64,000 bases of DNA from NCBI GenBank assembly GCA_037046735.1, contig JBAOHC010000027.1, positions 682,001 through 746,000 of the forward strand. Reading direction: 5' to 3'. The stretch is from JADKAV01 sp037046735 (GTDB taxonomy: Bacteria > Actinomycetota > Actinomycetes > S36-B12 > UBA10799). Made by a program: the position numbers and the translations under genes. The notes under the pieces were generated by a model that did no database searches, was not told where the DNA came from, and saw nothing but the letters and a program-made list of their open reading frames with translations. Numbering within the stretch: the first letter of the stretch is position 1; every line of letters starts with the position of its first letter. This document shows, piece after piece, positions 17,087 to 25,684 of the stretch.

Positions 17087-17276
17087 CCCTAATCACGCCC
17101 GATATGTGCGCTATGCACGCTTTGCTGGGATCACATCTCCGCAGATTCGCGTGCGGCAGCCACGCTCGTGCGCAACTTTAAACCGCTCGACCAGGCAACC
17201 CTCGAACGGCGGTCGCTGGCGGGGCGCCAGAATGCGTGCTCACCCTCTTGTCAGAGGTACTCGGCATGCTGGACAC

Positions 17277-17519
17277 ATGGATGAACTGCCGAGGGCCATG
17301 ATCGAGGCCAGGCTACGTCTCGATGAACAACTGCACGAGCTGCTCACCGGGGGCGACTACGAGGCGGTACTCCGGTTGGTCGAGGTGGTGCGCGGGGATC
17401 TGGCGTTGTTCGCTCGCCACGCCCGGCGGGCGGCGGCCACGGGAGACCCGAACCTTGAGAACGTCACGTTCCTCAGCGACCATGCTCAACGTCGACGCCA
17501 TGCGTCGGGGTGGGCTTGA
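17277..17519 (+). CDS. Small hypothetical protein (80 residues)
   Basis: ATG at 17277 opens an 80-residue frame rich in Leu, Ala, Glu and Arg (MDELPRAMIEARLRLDEQL...), predicted mostly helical and acidic-basic mixed. No family is recognised. It ends 38 bases before the initiator tRNA. The ribosome-binding site is weak. It is kept as a possible gene because the composition is protein-like and the gap would otherwise be empty. Confidence 0.4.
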   Translation: MDELPRAMIEARLRLDEQLHELLTGGDYEAVLRLVEVVRGDLALFARHARRAAATGDPNLENVTFLSDHAQRRRHASGWA

Positions 17520-17557
17520 TTCGTCGCCATGGACATGTCGTATAGTTGAATTACCGA

Positions 17558-17631
17558 CGCGGGGTGGAGCAGTTCGGTAGCTCGCTGGGCTCATAACCCA
17601 GAGGTCGCAGGTTCAAATCCTGCCCCCGCCA
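17558..17631 (+). tRNA. Initiator tRNA-fMet (CAT anticodon)
   Basis: A 74-base cloverleaf. The acceptor stem pairs GCGGGG with CCCCGC, leaving C1 opposite C72 unpaired, the initiator hallmark. The anticodon stem-loop CTGGGCTCATAACCCAG has the three consecutive G-C pairs required for P-site entry. The T arm is GCAGGTTCAAATCCTGC. A73 is followed by CTA, so the CCA end is not encoded. It is followed by a strong terminator and then by accessory DNA. Confidence 0.95.
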
Positions 17632-17638
17632 CTATTTG

Positions 17639-17683
17639 ACACTCCCGGTCCTGGGGATCTCCCCGGACCGGGAGTGTTTTTTT
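17639..17683 (+). terminator. Intrinsic terminator of tRNA-fMet
   Basis: Perfect 13-base arms ACACTCCCGGTCC (17639-17651) and complement (17665-17677) with a 13-base loop, followed by seven T (17677-17683). A classical rho-independent terminator starting 8 bases after the tRNA. Confidence 0.92.
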
Positions 17684-18237
17684 CTGCCCGTTTCGGGCGT
17701 CGCCGACGGTTCGTCCGCCGCGCCAGCAGCTCGGATTCGGGCGATTTCCCCCATGTTTCCCGGCGATTCGGCACCCGGCGGCATGCCCGGGCCGCGGGGT
17801 GACGCTCGCGGCAACCAGGCGCTGGTCGGGTGCCCCAGATTGCGGCTGGTGCCGGATACCGCAGTAATTGAACCCGCCGCCTCAAAGGGGTGGGGGCTCA
17901 GGTCGATTCCGGCGGTGCCTGGGTGCCCGCGGGCCCGATCGGTCGGCGTATTGCCGGAGATTCCACCCGCCCCCATGGGATCGGCGCTGTCGATTGCCGT
18001 CCATCCGAGATCCTGCTGTGGCGTCGGTGGTGTCACGCACCGAGATCACGCGACAGGCTGCGCAGGGTCAACCTCTCGATATCGGCACCCCTGGCCGGTG
18101 ACCGCCGCTGAGGCGTTGGACGGCTTGGCTGCCGAATCGCTGCGGCCGTCGTTGGCGACCGGAGGCCTGACCTCCAGCAATCGGCGCACCCGGCCGCTCG
18201 CGTCTGGCCGCCAGAGTCGACATGACCGAACCCTTGC
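17684..18237. other. Non-coding start of the accessory region beside tRNA-fMet
   Basis: A long plus-strand frame covers this stretch (17636-18793) but it starts inside the terminator, has no family match and runs through the repeats, so it is not called. Weak ATCGGC-type copies of the downstream repeat occur near 17980, 18079 and 18180. No tRNA 3'-end duplication that would mark the other attachment site was found in the window. Confidence 0.5.
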
Positions 18238-19053
18238 CTATCGGCGTGCTCGCCCGTTCGCTGTCATTACCGGGCGCGGCGTCCTGACCGTGTCCCAACC
18301 CCTGCCAATCGGTCTGAAAAGCCTGTCGCCCTCACACCAGAGTGGCCCCCTCACATCTGCCAAGTCCGTCCCGGCGACAGGCAAATACCTCTCTATCGGC
18401 GTCCCCGCCTTGTCGCCGTCGGACCGACGACGCCCAATGGTGACCACCTTGCACCCGAACCGGTGGCTATCGGCCTGCTCACCCGCTGGCCGTCACGGGC
18501 GATCGTCCGCCTGCGGTCAAGCCTCTGGCTATCGGCAATGCCGACCGTTCACTGATCTGCTCCTGCAACCGGCGATGGGCAAACCCATCTCTATCGGCGT
18601 CTCCGCCCGGTCAGCACCAGGACCCGCGTCAAACAGTCACCGATCGGCGTGCTCCCCATCTCGCCACCATCGCCTCCTCGCAACCTGTCGCGCTCGCATC
18701 CCGCGCTGCCGCGGACCGGCGATCACCTCGGGCCACCGCCGCCAGACACCGCGAGAAACCCCCCCGTCAGTGAGCGGCGCCGGCCGCCGATAGCCGAACA
18801 GCTCACCCCCGAGACCAGCAGAGGACGGACTCATGACCCACCGCAACGAGACGCATCCGACAGCCCAACCGCGAGCCCACGGCCACGCCGATAGCGAGCC
18901 CCACGGACACACGGACCCGAACTCCACCACCGAAATGCGAGCGGTGACCGCCGCCGATAGCCGAGGTCCACACCGCGTTCAGCCCGAAAGGAACACGCCG
19001 ATGGTCCCTCCCCGCAAACCCCACGTTCGGCGAACGGTCACCGCCGCCGATAG
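18238..19053. repeat. CTATCGGC repeat field with orientation switch
   Basis: The octamer CTATCGGC occurs exactly at 18238, 18393, 18467, 18529 and 18591, and its complement GCCGATAG at 18786, 18887, 18953 and 19046. Spacing is irregular, about 60-155 bases. Forward copies are often followed by GT and a C-rich CGCCCG-like stretch; the reverse copies at 18953 and 19046 share a longer ACCGCCGCCGATAGCC core. All forward copies precede all reverse copies, so the field is symmetrical around about 18690. It leads directly into the HTH and recombinase genes, consistent with a protein-binding array (recombination arm sites, operators or iterons). Function is inferred. Confidence 0.6.
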
Positions 19054-19090
19054 CCCAGCTCGACCTATCCGTCTGATGAAAGGAACCGCG

Positions 19091-19492
19091 ATGACCGCCT
19101 CCTTGACCTCCCTGCCCCCGATGCTCACCGCTGACGGGCTGTTCGTCCCCGACGTGCTGCTGACGTTGCGGCAGGCCTCGAACCTGTGTGGCTGCACCAT
19201 GCAGACGCTGCGCCGTCGGCTGTGGACCGGCCGCCTGCCCAACGCCCGCAAGGATGCCCGCTCGGGCACGGAGCAATGGGTGTTCCCGTTGGCCGACCTG
19301 GTGCACGCCGGCCTGTTACCCGCCGACCAGGTCGCAGCCCCCGGCGCCACCGCGGACCTGACCGCCCACCAGCAGGGGCACCTGCAGCACCTCATCGACG
19401 AGAACCGGCGGTTGGCCGCGACGGTGCGGGAACTGCGTCGGGACATCGCGTTCCTGCGCACACTGCTGGCCGGGCATGGGGACGTGGCATGA
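19091..19492 (+). CDS. Winged-HTH (MerR/excisionase-like) protein with coiled coil
   Basis: A 133-residue protein. Residues about 22-65 form a MerR/excisionase-type helix-turn-helix (LLTLRQASNLCGCTMQTLRR, ending W-VFPLADLVHAGLLP), and the C-terminal 40 residues form a Leu-rich coiled coil (LIDENRRLAATVRELRRDI). The ATG at 19091 has AAAGGAA upstream. An in-frame ATG at 18833 would extend it through the repeat field; the extension only reads the repeats, so it is not chosen. The stop overlaps the recombinase start (ATGA). It is likely the recombination directionality or regulatory factor of the element and may bind the CTATCGGC sites. Confidence 0.75.
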   Translation: MTASLTSLPPMLTADGLFVPDVLLTLRQASNLCGCTMQTLRRRLWTGRLPNARKDARSGTEQWVFPLADLVHAGLLPADQVAAPGATADLTAHQQGHLQHLIDENRRLAATVRELRRDIAFLRTLLAGHGDVA

Positions 19493-21435
19493 CCACCACT
19501 GCGAACACCGACGACCTGACGCTGTTCGAGCGCACGGCGTTGGAGTGGCACCACGAGTGGTACGTCCATCTGACTCGCGCCCAACCATCCCGCGCCGACC
19601 AGGTGCTTGCCTGGCTGCACAACCACGTGTTCCCGTTCATGCGGGCGATGGGCTGCCCGTCCGGTGGGGACCTGACCCGCGAGCAGTTCCTCGGGTTCCA
19701 GACCTGGGTGGCGGACATGGCGCGCCTCGACCTGGGACCGGCTCCCGACGACCCGGAGGCCACCGTCACGTTCCGGGAGGCGATCGACATGACCGGTGCG
19801 GCGCGGTCCACCATCCAGCGCGCTCGGCAGCGGGGCGCGTTCCCCGGCGCCACACAGGACGAGAACCGCACCTGGCACATTCCCCTCGGCGACTTGCACG
19901 CCGCGGGGCTGCTCGCCGGGCCGTTGCGCCGCGGGCCCAGGGGCCTGCCGACCAATCATCAGCAGCAGGCGGAGATGCGCAAGGCATTGGCGCATGTCCT
20001 CGTCCATGGCCAGGAGTTGGGCCGTTGGACGCTGACGTTCGACCCGGACAAAGCACCATTGAAAGTCAGCCAGACTCCGGCACCGCAGCGACGCCAACTC
20101 ACCCTGAGCGAGGCGGCGCAGGTCGCGGCGCGTCTGCATTCAGTGCACCAGTTCGCCCTGTGGCTCATGCGTATCCTCGGTCTGCGCAAGGCGGAGGCAT
20201 TCGGGCTGCAGGTCCGTGACATCACGTTTGTCGATGGCCGAATGTTCCTGTTCGTCCGCCGCCAGGGCGGCCACAGACTCAAGCAATTCGATGAGTCCGG
20301 CAACGTTGTAACCGAGGATTTCAAGGACCGTCTCAAGACGCAGAGCAGCCTGCGCATGCTGCTCGTTCCGCGCCCCATGCAGCGGCTCATCGATGTCGTG
20401 GTCGAGGTCTTTCACACCGACGACGACGGCGTGGTGGATGCCAATGCCCGGCTGGTCCCAGGGCTCAAGACAGCGAACGCGGCAGGTGGCGGCGCCTTTG
20501 GCACGGCGCTGCGCAACGCCGCGCGTGCTGCGGGCATCAATGTGGCCCTCGACCCTGACCTGTACCTCGGCATGCAAGCCAAGGACTTGCGCGCCGACCT
20601 CGTCACAGACCTGGCCAGCGAGGATGTGCCGGCGGCTGTCCGCAAGCGTTACGCCGGACACATTGCCGGTGACGACGTGCATGACCGTCGCTACGTGAGG
20701 CCCACAGCGGCTCAGGTGCGCAAACAAGTCGCGGCCAGCGATGCCATGGAGGCACTTATCGCCGCCGACCTGCCCAGCGGCGACCTGATGGTGCCCACCC
20801 CTGTGTCGTGCACGACCGACAACCAGCCGGACCTCGCAGCCCGCAAGGCGACCCTGGATGGCCGGCTGTCTGCGTGCGGTTGGCTGCGGCCGCATGTTGA
20901 CGCGCACGGCACGCCGATGCTGACTGCCGATCAGGTGAGCGCTCTGTTCAAGGTCAGTGAGCGCAAGGTGCGCGAGTGGGCCCGTGAGTCTCAGGTTGAT
21001 GCCGTTTTCGACGGGCAGCGCTACCTGTACGACACCGGGGCCGTGCTGGCAGTGGCACGCGACCTCGCCGGGTTCGTCTGCGTGAAAGAACTGGCCGAGG
21101 AGTTCGGCATGGACCGCAGCCAGTTGCGGCTGATGATGGGCCGGCAGGGCATCATGGCACAGAAACCGCTGCCCGGGATGCTGCAGATGGTGAACGCGTT
21201 CGACGCGGCCCGGCTGCGCTCGATGCTGCGCCACAAGCAGGAGGTCGCACGGCGCTCGCTGACGTACGCACAGGCAGCACGCGAACTCGACATCTCCCCA
21301 GGACTCGTCGGCCCGCTGGTGGATGCCGGACTGCTGCAGGTGGACCCGGAGGGCCCTGTGCAGATGGTCACCCAGGAGTCGGTCCAGGCGCTCGTGAAAC
21401 AGGCTGTGGTGGGCCGTCGTGGCCGGGCGTCGTGA
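19489..21435 (+). CDS. Large tyrosine recombinase/integrase with extra HTH modules
   Basis: A 648-residue protein. An early HTH module (about residues 98-145, ending WHIPLGDLHAAGLL) resembles the one in the upstream gene. The catalytic domain follows: first Arg in RILGLRKAEAFGLQ, then KDLRADLVTDL, where the usual HxxR His is Lys, then YAGHIAGDDVHDRRYV with the late His and the Tyr nucleophile. The last 200 residues hold at least three further HTH-like units (LTADQVSALFKVSERKVREW, VKELAEEFGMDRSQLRLM, YAQAARELDISPGLVGPL). This many DNA-reading modules on a recombinase is unusual. The lysine substitution is tolerated in some recombinases. It presumably moves the element next to tRNA-fMet. Confidence 0.8.
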   Translation: MTTTANTDDLTLFERTALEWHHEWYVHLTRAQPSRADQVLAWLHNHVFPFMRAMGCPSGGDLTREQFLGFQTWVADMARLDLGPAPDDPEATVTFREAIDMTGAARSTIQRARQRGAFPGATQDENRTWHIPLGDLHAAGLLAGPLRRGPRGLPTNHQQQAEMRKALAHVLVHGQELGRWTLTFDPDKAPLKVSQTPAPQRRQLTLSEAAQVAARLHSVHQFALWLMRILGLRKAEAFGLQVRDITFVDGRMFLFVRRQGGHRLKQFDESGNVVTEDFKDRLKTQSSLRMLLVPRPMQRLIDVVVEVFHTDDDGVVDANARLVPGLKTANAAGGGAFGTALRNAARAAGINVALDPDLYLGMQAKDLRADLVTDLASEDVPAAVRKRYAGHIAGDDVHDRRYVRPTAAQVRKQVAASDAMEALIAADLPSGDLMVPTPVSCTTDNQPDLAARKATLDGRLSACGWLRPHVDAHGTPMLTADQVSALFKVSERKVREWARESQVDAVFDGQRYLYDTGAVLAVARDLAGFVCVKELAEEFGMDRSQLRLMMGRQGIMAQKPLPGMLQMVNAFDAARLRSMLRHKQEVARRSLTYAQAARELDISPGLVGPLVDAGLLQVDPEGPVQMVTQESVQALVKQAVVGRRGRAS

Positions 21436-21441
21436 GGACGG

Positions 21442-21927
21442 TCAGGGGATGTTGGGTTCGGCCGTGAGTGTCCAGCCGCATTCGGCGCAGGCCTTGACCT
21501 CGAACGGAGGACCGGCATGGATGACGCAGCCACCTAGCGCCACCTCACCGCGCTCCGCCGCTGCCAACAGGTCAGGGCCTGGCATCCCCCACACGATGGG
21601 CACCAGGCGGCCTCTGCAGACTCGGCAGAGTCGAATGCGGGTGCTCGTCACGGTGGGGTCGCAAGGCCGGTACGGCGCCCATGGGAGCCGGGTCAGGCCG
21701 CTGACGAGCTCGTCATCGTCGACGTCCGGGTCGTGCGAGGTCACCTCGCCGGTTTCCGCGTCGACCGTGAACGCCCAGGTGCGGCCGGGCGGGCCCCCGA
21801 ACGGATCCGGTGGTGAGGTGAACACCACAAACCTGTCTTGGCCGCCCCAGATCTCGGAGACGACGGCCAGTCCCATGTCGGTGAATGTGGATAGCGCCAG
21901 TCGCATCGCGTCGCGTTCGCTGAGCAT
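21442..21927 (-). CDS. Uncharacterised protein with C-terminal zinc-ribbon module
   Basis: A 161-residue protein. The N-terminal half (residues 1-80) looks like a small alpha/beta fold (AFTVDAETGEVTSHDP). The C-terminal half has CRVC, then VPIVWGMPGPDLLAAAERGEV, GGCV and CAECGW: a zinc-binding unit seen in many bacterial hypothetical proteins. It converges on the recombinase gene with a 6-base gap and may be cargo. No function is known to me. Confidence 0.6.
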   Translation of the reverse strand: MLSERDAMRLALSTFTDMGLAVVSEIWGGQDRFVVFTSPPDPFGGPPGRTWAFTVDAETGEVTSHDPDVDDDELVSGLTRLPWAPYRPCDPTVTSTRIRLCRVCRGRLVPIVWGMPGPDLLAAAERGEVALGGCVIHAGPPFEVKACAECGWTLTAEPNIP

Positions 21928-22029
21928 GAGTCCCCCTCATCCGCCGGGAGGTGTCCTCCTCCCGGCCAACGCCAGAGTAATCCGTACCTGCGACATCCTC
22001 AGGGGGCGTTTGAACGTAGCGACGACGGT

Positions 22030-22782
22030 TCAGTCCGGCAGCGCGAGCAGCGCCTGTTCAAATCCGTCACGAACGTCGCGTGGCAGGAACATCAGCGCCT
22101 CCACGTCGAGGTTCGCGAGGTCAAGGACCGTCACCTCGATCAGCAGGATGTTGCCCAGCAACGACGTGGATCGCGTCTCGATGCAGCGCGTCAGCCCGTC
22201 CAGTTCACCCCACTCCAAGGCCTCCAGCACATCGGGCAGGTACTCATCCCACCCAGCCTCGCGCAGCGGCTGCGCGTCGTCGACCGCGACGACCAACGTG
22301 GGCGGGGTGAACGGCCAGGTATCAGGTAGTGCGAGCACCCGCGCCGGCACCGAGGTGTCGTCGGTTAACTGGTCTCCGACGGGCAACTCGAGTCGGCCCA
22401 TCGGTAGCCGCAGGTGGTCAACCCACTGGATGCGGGTGTGGCACACGATGGATTCTCCCTCGCGGGCAAATGCGATCACCCGTGCAAGAGAGGGCTCCTC
22501 AAACGTGCCGATGAGCGGGACATCACCCAGACTCCAGCCATCGCCGATCGTCAAGGTGACGGGTAGGGTTGGGTGGCCCAAGTACACGAGGGGATGCGGC
22601 GTGTGTGCCTGCAGGACCCGCCCGGTCATCGTGCGGCCTGCCACGTCGAGGCGAGCGAACCGCCCATCCGCGCTGAACTCGACGGGCACCGGGTGTAGCG
22701 ACGAATAGGTGGCTCGTTGCTCTGGGTCGTGCAATTCCCCGAACACGACGGTCAGGCGGCTGATGAACTTGCGACTTTCCAC
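22030..22782 (-). CDS. Uncharacterised protein (250 residues)
   Basis: A 250-residue soluble protein rich in beta-strand-like segments (ARLDVAGRTMTGRVLQAH, VTLTIGDGWSLGDVPLIG) with an acidic C-terminal helix region. No signal peptide or membrane segment. I do not recognise a family. The composition and codon use are protein-like over the full length. It lies between the zinc-ribbon gene and the hairpin-rich gap and is probably cargo of the accessory region. Confidence 0.6.
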   Translation of the reverse strand: MESRKFISRLTVVFGELHDPEQRATYSSLHPVPVEFSADGRFARLDVAGRTMTGRVLQAHTPHPLVYLGHPTLPVTLTIGDGWSLGDVPLIGTFEEPSLARVIAFAREGESIVCHTRIQWVDHLRLPMGRLELPVGDQLTDDTSVPARVLALPDTWPFTPPTLVVAVDDAQPLREAGWDEYLPDVLEALEWGELDGLTRCIETRSTSLLGNILLIEVTVLDLANLDVEALMFLPRDVRDGFEQALLALPD

Positions 22783-23160
22783 GGCTGCTCTCTCCTCTGC
22801 GAAATCAACTACGACACCGTCTTACCGCAGGCTTTCCCGCCCTGAGACGTCCCAGGACGGCCCACCCGACGGCGGCGGGCCACCGTGTACAAGCGAGAAA
22901 TGATCAACGCGGGCGGACCGTGTACAAGGTGTCCCCGCGACGTGGCAGGGCCGGCACCAATCCCACGCGAGCGGCTCCTGCCCGACCTCGCGCGACGCCA
23001 ATCCACCAACCCGCGGACCCTGCTGCCCCCGGCGCCCCTGGTGTCCCGGGTATCCCCGGGCCCACCGCTGGTACACGGCGTCCCGTGGCACCCCGTCCGG
23101 CACACCCGGAATCCCTTGGCGACCGGCACACCCTCCGCTTCACTAGTTCAGGCACGTCGC
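22783..23160. other. Gap without a gene, first part
   Basis: No frame here looks like a gene; Gly/Pro-rich translations come from CCxGG-type base patterns. A 12-base direct repeat ACCGTGTACAAG occurs at 22882-22893 and 22917-22928. Self-complementary CCCGGG motifs are frequent from about 23030 on. The stretch continues into the hairpin cluster. Confidence 0.5.
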
Positions 23161-23379
23161 GGCGCACCGGGAGCCCCCGGTGCGCCGGCTCCGGTTCCGG
23201 TCGGACTCGCAGCGCCACCGTCACACGCCCGGATCAACCGCGTGACGTCAGATGCGGATGCTGTTCATTCCCGACGTACCGGGAATGAACAGCCGATGGC
23301 ATTCGCGTGCCCGCGGACCCCGGGGACGCACCGTCTGCATCCCCGGCGTGCCGGGGATTCCCTCCCGGTGGCCCGGGAG
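23161..23379. repeat. Cluster of perfect GC-rich hairpins (REP-like)
   Basis: Four perfect stem-loops in 219 bases: GGCGCACCGGG arms at 23161-23171/23176-23186 (4-base loop); a 14-base stem GCTGTTCATTCCCG at 23260-23273/23280-23293 (6-base loop); ATCCCCGG at 23339-23346/23351-23358; CTCCCGG at 23362-23368/23373-23379. The second and third share the pattern ATTCCCGnnGTnCCGGGAAT. They resemble repetitive extragenic palindromes or a structured RNA; neither can be decided without genome-wide copies. Confidence 0.5.
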
Positions 23380-23719
23380 CCGGGCCGTGTCGGGCCCGGA
23401 CACCACGGCGGCGAACGCCCTTTCGACCCGGGGGCTCCGAACCCCTCACATCGAACGACCAACGGCCGTGAACCGTTTCTCCCTCACTCATCCCTACCTC
23501 CAATAACGAGGGCTATCCCTCACAGTGCTGTGAGGGGTTCGTGAGGGGTTTCGTGGGGCAGGGCACCCGTCGCCACGGTTAGGGACTCAGCGCCAAAAGC
23601 CTCACAGTTGAGTGAGGACTGAATGGTAGGGTGGTTTGCGCCTGACTTCGCGATAGAGATCGGCGTGTCGATCAGACAACATCCGGCGGGTCCTCCAACC
23701 ACAACAGGAGGATCAGAAG

Positions 23720-24064
23720 ATGTCCGAGAACGAGCCCATCAGCGGGTCGAGGAAGCGCCGTGCGAAGCGGTTCTTGAGCCCGTCGTTGAAGTACGAGATC
23801 TGGCTGCAGTTGGTGCGGCAGGAGGCCACGGTCGCCGAGGTCGCGACTGCCCAGCAGGTCGACCGGTCCACGATCATGCGGATCAAGCAGGTAGCCAAGG
23901 ACGGTGCCCTGTCTGCGTTGGCGGCCTCCAAACCCGGAGTGCAAGGCCGGCAGCGCGATTACGAGCTGGAGGCCGCGAAGGCCGAGATCGCCCGGCTCTC
24001 GGAAGCCTGCAAGGAACTGGCGGTGAAGCTGACGCTGGTAGAGGGAAAAGACGGTTGGGGCTGA
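23720..24064 (+). CDS. IS3-type transposase OrfA
   Basis: A 114-residue protein with a helix-turn-helix (LKYEIWLQLVRQEATVAEVA, then QQVDRSTIMRIKQ) and a C-terminal Leu-rich helix (EIARLSEACKELAVKL), the usual OrfA layout for binding the inverted repeats and multimerising. The slippery heptamer GGGAAAA at 24043-24049 is in the right phase (G GGA AAA) for a -1 shift that fuses OrfA to OrfB before the OrfA stop at 24062. Confidence 0.88.
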   Translation: MSENEPISGSRKRRAKRFLSPSLKYEIWLQLVRQEATVAEVATAQQVDRSTIMRIKQVAKDGALSALAASKPGVQGRQRDYELEAAKAEIARLSEACKELAVKLTLVEGKDGWG

Positions 24065-25143
24065 GTGGCCGAGTCCCGCGCCGGGTGGATGCGGCCACCA
24101 AGGCAGGGCTGCTCGATCTCATCGACGGGGCCGTGGATGCCGGCTGGAGTATCCGCCGCGCCTGCCGGGCGCTTGAGGTCGGCGAGGTCCGCACCCACCG
24201 CTGGTACGCCCGCCGGGCCCGCGGCCGGCTGGCCGACCAGTCGCCGGGCGGGTTCCCGATGCACGGGATCTTGCCCGAGGAGGCAGCCGAGATCCTGGCC
24301 CTGTTCGAGCAGTGGGGTGAGGTCGACCGGTCCCACCGCAAACTCGCCCACCGCGGCTCCTACCTGTCCCGGGTATGGGTCTCCCCGTCCACCGTGCGAC
24401 GGGTGCTCCACGTCGCTGACCTGCACTTTCGTCCACTTCCGCGGCCCGGACGGTCGAAGAAGCGACCCTTCCCCGAGTGGGCCGACTACACCCCGAACAG
24501 CATCTGGATCTTCGACACGACCCACTTCACCAGAGCTGGCATGGCGGTGCTGATCATCGAGGACCTGGTCTCACGCAAATGGATCACCGAGATCGTCTCG
24601 GTCGAGGAAACCTCCACCCAGGTCGAACTCGCCTTCACCGCCGCCCTGCAGGCCGAGGGACTGCTCGAGGCCGTCGATGCCCGCCACGACGACGGACGGG
24701 TCGACATCAGCGCCGATGACCAGACCCGACCGATCCTGCTCGCCGTGAGCGACAACGGACCACAGATGACCTCGGGGTCGACCCGGGAGTTCCTCGCCCT
24801 GTGCGCGATCGCTCAGCACTTCGGCCGGCCGGGCACCCCGACCGACCAGGCCTGGATCGAGTCGCTGAACGGGACCATCAAGATCGAGAACCCGCACCTG
24901 CTCGCCATCCGCGACCCGGCCACGCTACGTGCCGAGCTCGCCGTCACACGCGAGCACTACAACACCGTCCGACTGCACGCCGGGATCGGCTACGTCACCC
25001 CCGACGACGAACACGAGGGCCGCGGCGAGGCGATCCGTAAGGCCCGTGAAGCCGGCCTGGAACAGGCCCGACTCCGCCGCCTTGCCAACCACCGCGCCCA
25101 ACGAAACACTAAGACCAGCAAGGGGCCCGACGATGTTGTTTGA
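24049..25143 (+). CDS. IS3-type transposase OrfB (DDE catalytic part of the OrfAB fusion)
   Basis: About 365 residues read after the -1 shift. An IS3-type HTH_21-like segment (IRRACRALEVGEVRTHRWY) is followed by the rve integrase core: first Asp in IWIFDTTHF, second in AVSDNGPQM, and the Glu in TPTDQAWIESLNGT. The region has no good separate start, so it is probably made mainly as the fused OrfAB transposase. The stop lies 29 bases before the right end of the element. Confidence 0.88.
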   Translation, partial: RRLGLSGRVPRRVDAATKAGLLDLIDGAVDAGWSIRRACRALEVGEVRTHRWYARRARGRLADQSPGGFPMHGILPEEAAEILALFEQWGEVDRSHRKLAHRGSYLSRVWVSPSTVRRVLHVADLHFRPLPRPGRSKKRPFPEWADYTPNSIWIFDTTHFTRAGMAVLIIEDLVSRKWITEIVSVEETSTQVELAFTAALQAEGLLEAVDARHDDGRVDISADDQTRPILLAVSDNGPQMTSGSTREFLALCAIAQHFGRPGTPTDQAWIESLNGTIKIENPHLLAIRDPATLRAELAVTREHYNTVRLHAGIGYVTPDDEHEGRGEAIRKAREAGLEQARLRRLANHRAQRNTKTSKGPDDVV

Positions 25144-25210
25144 TTCGCCGCGGTTCTCTATCGCAAAGTCAGAAACACCTCATCCTGTGACGGCAGATCA
25201 GGCACAGAAC

Positions 25211-25684
25211 ATGGAGAAGAACCTATCGAGACTCGCCGAGACCGCGAAGGAATACACGCGCAAGCAGCAGGCGCTGGACCGTGTGCAGGCCGTGGCGTAC
25301 GAATTCAAGCACAAGCGTGACGCCCTGAACCCCTACTTCACCACGTCGAGCACCGGCAGTGACATGTACACCGCATTGCGCCGCAGCCCGGCCCGGTGGA
25401 AGCGGATGCAGACCGAGCTCAGCATCATTGACGTTTCAGGTGCGCCCGGCATTGCGGCTGCCCGCGACGAGCTCGACGCAGCATTGGCGCGAGGCCGCAC
25501 GGGCATCGGCAACTTCCTCAGGCTGGTGCCCAACACGCCCAGCTGTGCGTTCGATTGCTGGTACGGCCTATGGAAGTCGACTGCGGGGCAGTACTCGAAG
25601 CGCAACGACGTCGTAGTCAAACGCCTTCTGGAACGTCAACTACCCGGCTTACAGGACAATCTGCGCAACAGCGAACCCCGGTGA
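25211..25684 (+). CDS. Hypothetical protein beside the IS3 element, possibly truncated
   Basis: ATG at 25211 gives 157 residues, basic and mostly helical (LSRLAETAKEYTRKQQALDR, then VVVKRLLERQLPGLQDNL). The frame is open back through the IS right end to 25133, so the original N-terminus may have been cut off by the insertion at 25172. No family is recognised. Confidence 0.45.
   Translation: MEKNLSRLAETAKEYTRKQQALDRVQAVAYEFKHKRDALNPYFTTSSTGSDMYTALRRSPARWKRMQTELSIIDVSGAPGIAAARDELDAALARGRTGIGNFLRLVPNTPSCAFDCWYGLWKSTAGQYSKRNDVVVKRLLERQLPGLQDNLRNSEPR

Larger units (their letters stand above)
23642..25172 (+). mobile_element. Complete IS3-type insertion sequence
   Basis: About 1530 bases bounded by imperfect inverted repeats: left CTGACTTCGCGATAGAGAT (23642-23660) and right end reading inward CTGACTTTGCGATAGAGAA (complement of 25154-25172), 17 of 19 identical. 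It holds orfA and orfB in the typical IS3 overlap with a -1 frameshift signal. No 3-base target duplication is evident at these borders, so the exact end may differ by a base or two, or the flanks have changed. All catalytic residues are present, so it may be active. Confidence 0.85.

Noticed and set aside
17636..18793. Long plus-strand frame (385 codons) over the repeat field
   Set aside because: It starts inside the tRNA terminator, has no domain and reads through the repeated octamers; high GC leaves frames open by chance.
18238..19053. CRISPR array
   Set aside because: Repeats are only 8-16 bases, spacing is irregular and orientation changes; no cas gene is present.
18833..19090. N-terminal extension of the wHTH gene to an ATG at 18833
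   Set aside because: The extension only translates the repeats (VTAADS twice) and the ATG at 19091 has a better ribosome-binding site and begins near the folded part.
22822..23506. Collagen-like GxP-rich frames
   Set aside because: They appear on both strands and in several frames, caused by CCxGG palindromes, with no ribosome-binding site or signal peptide.
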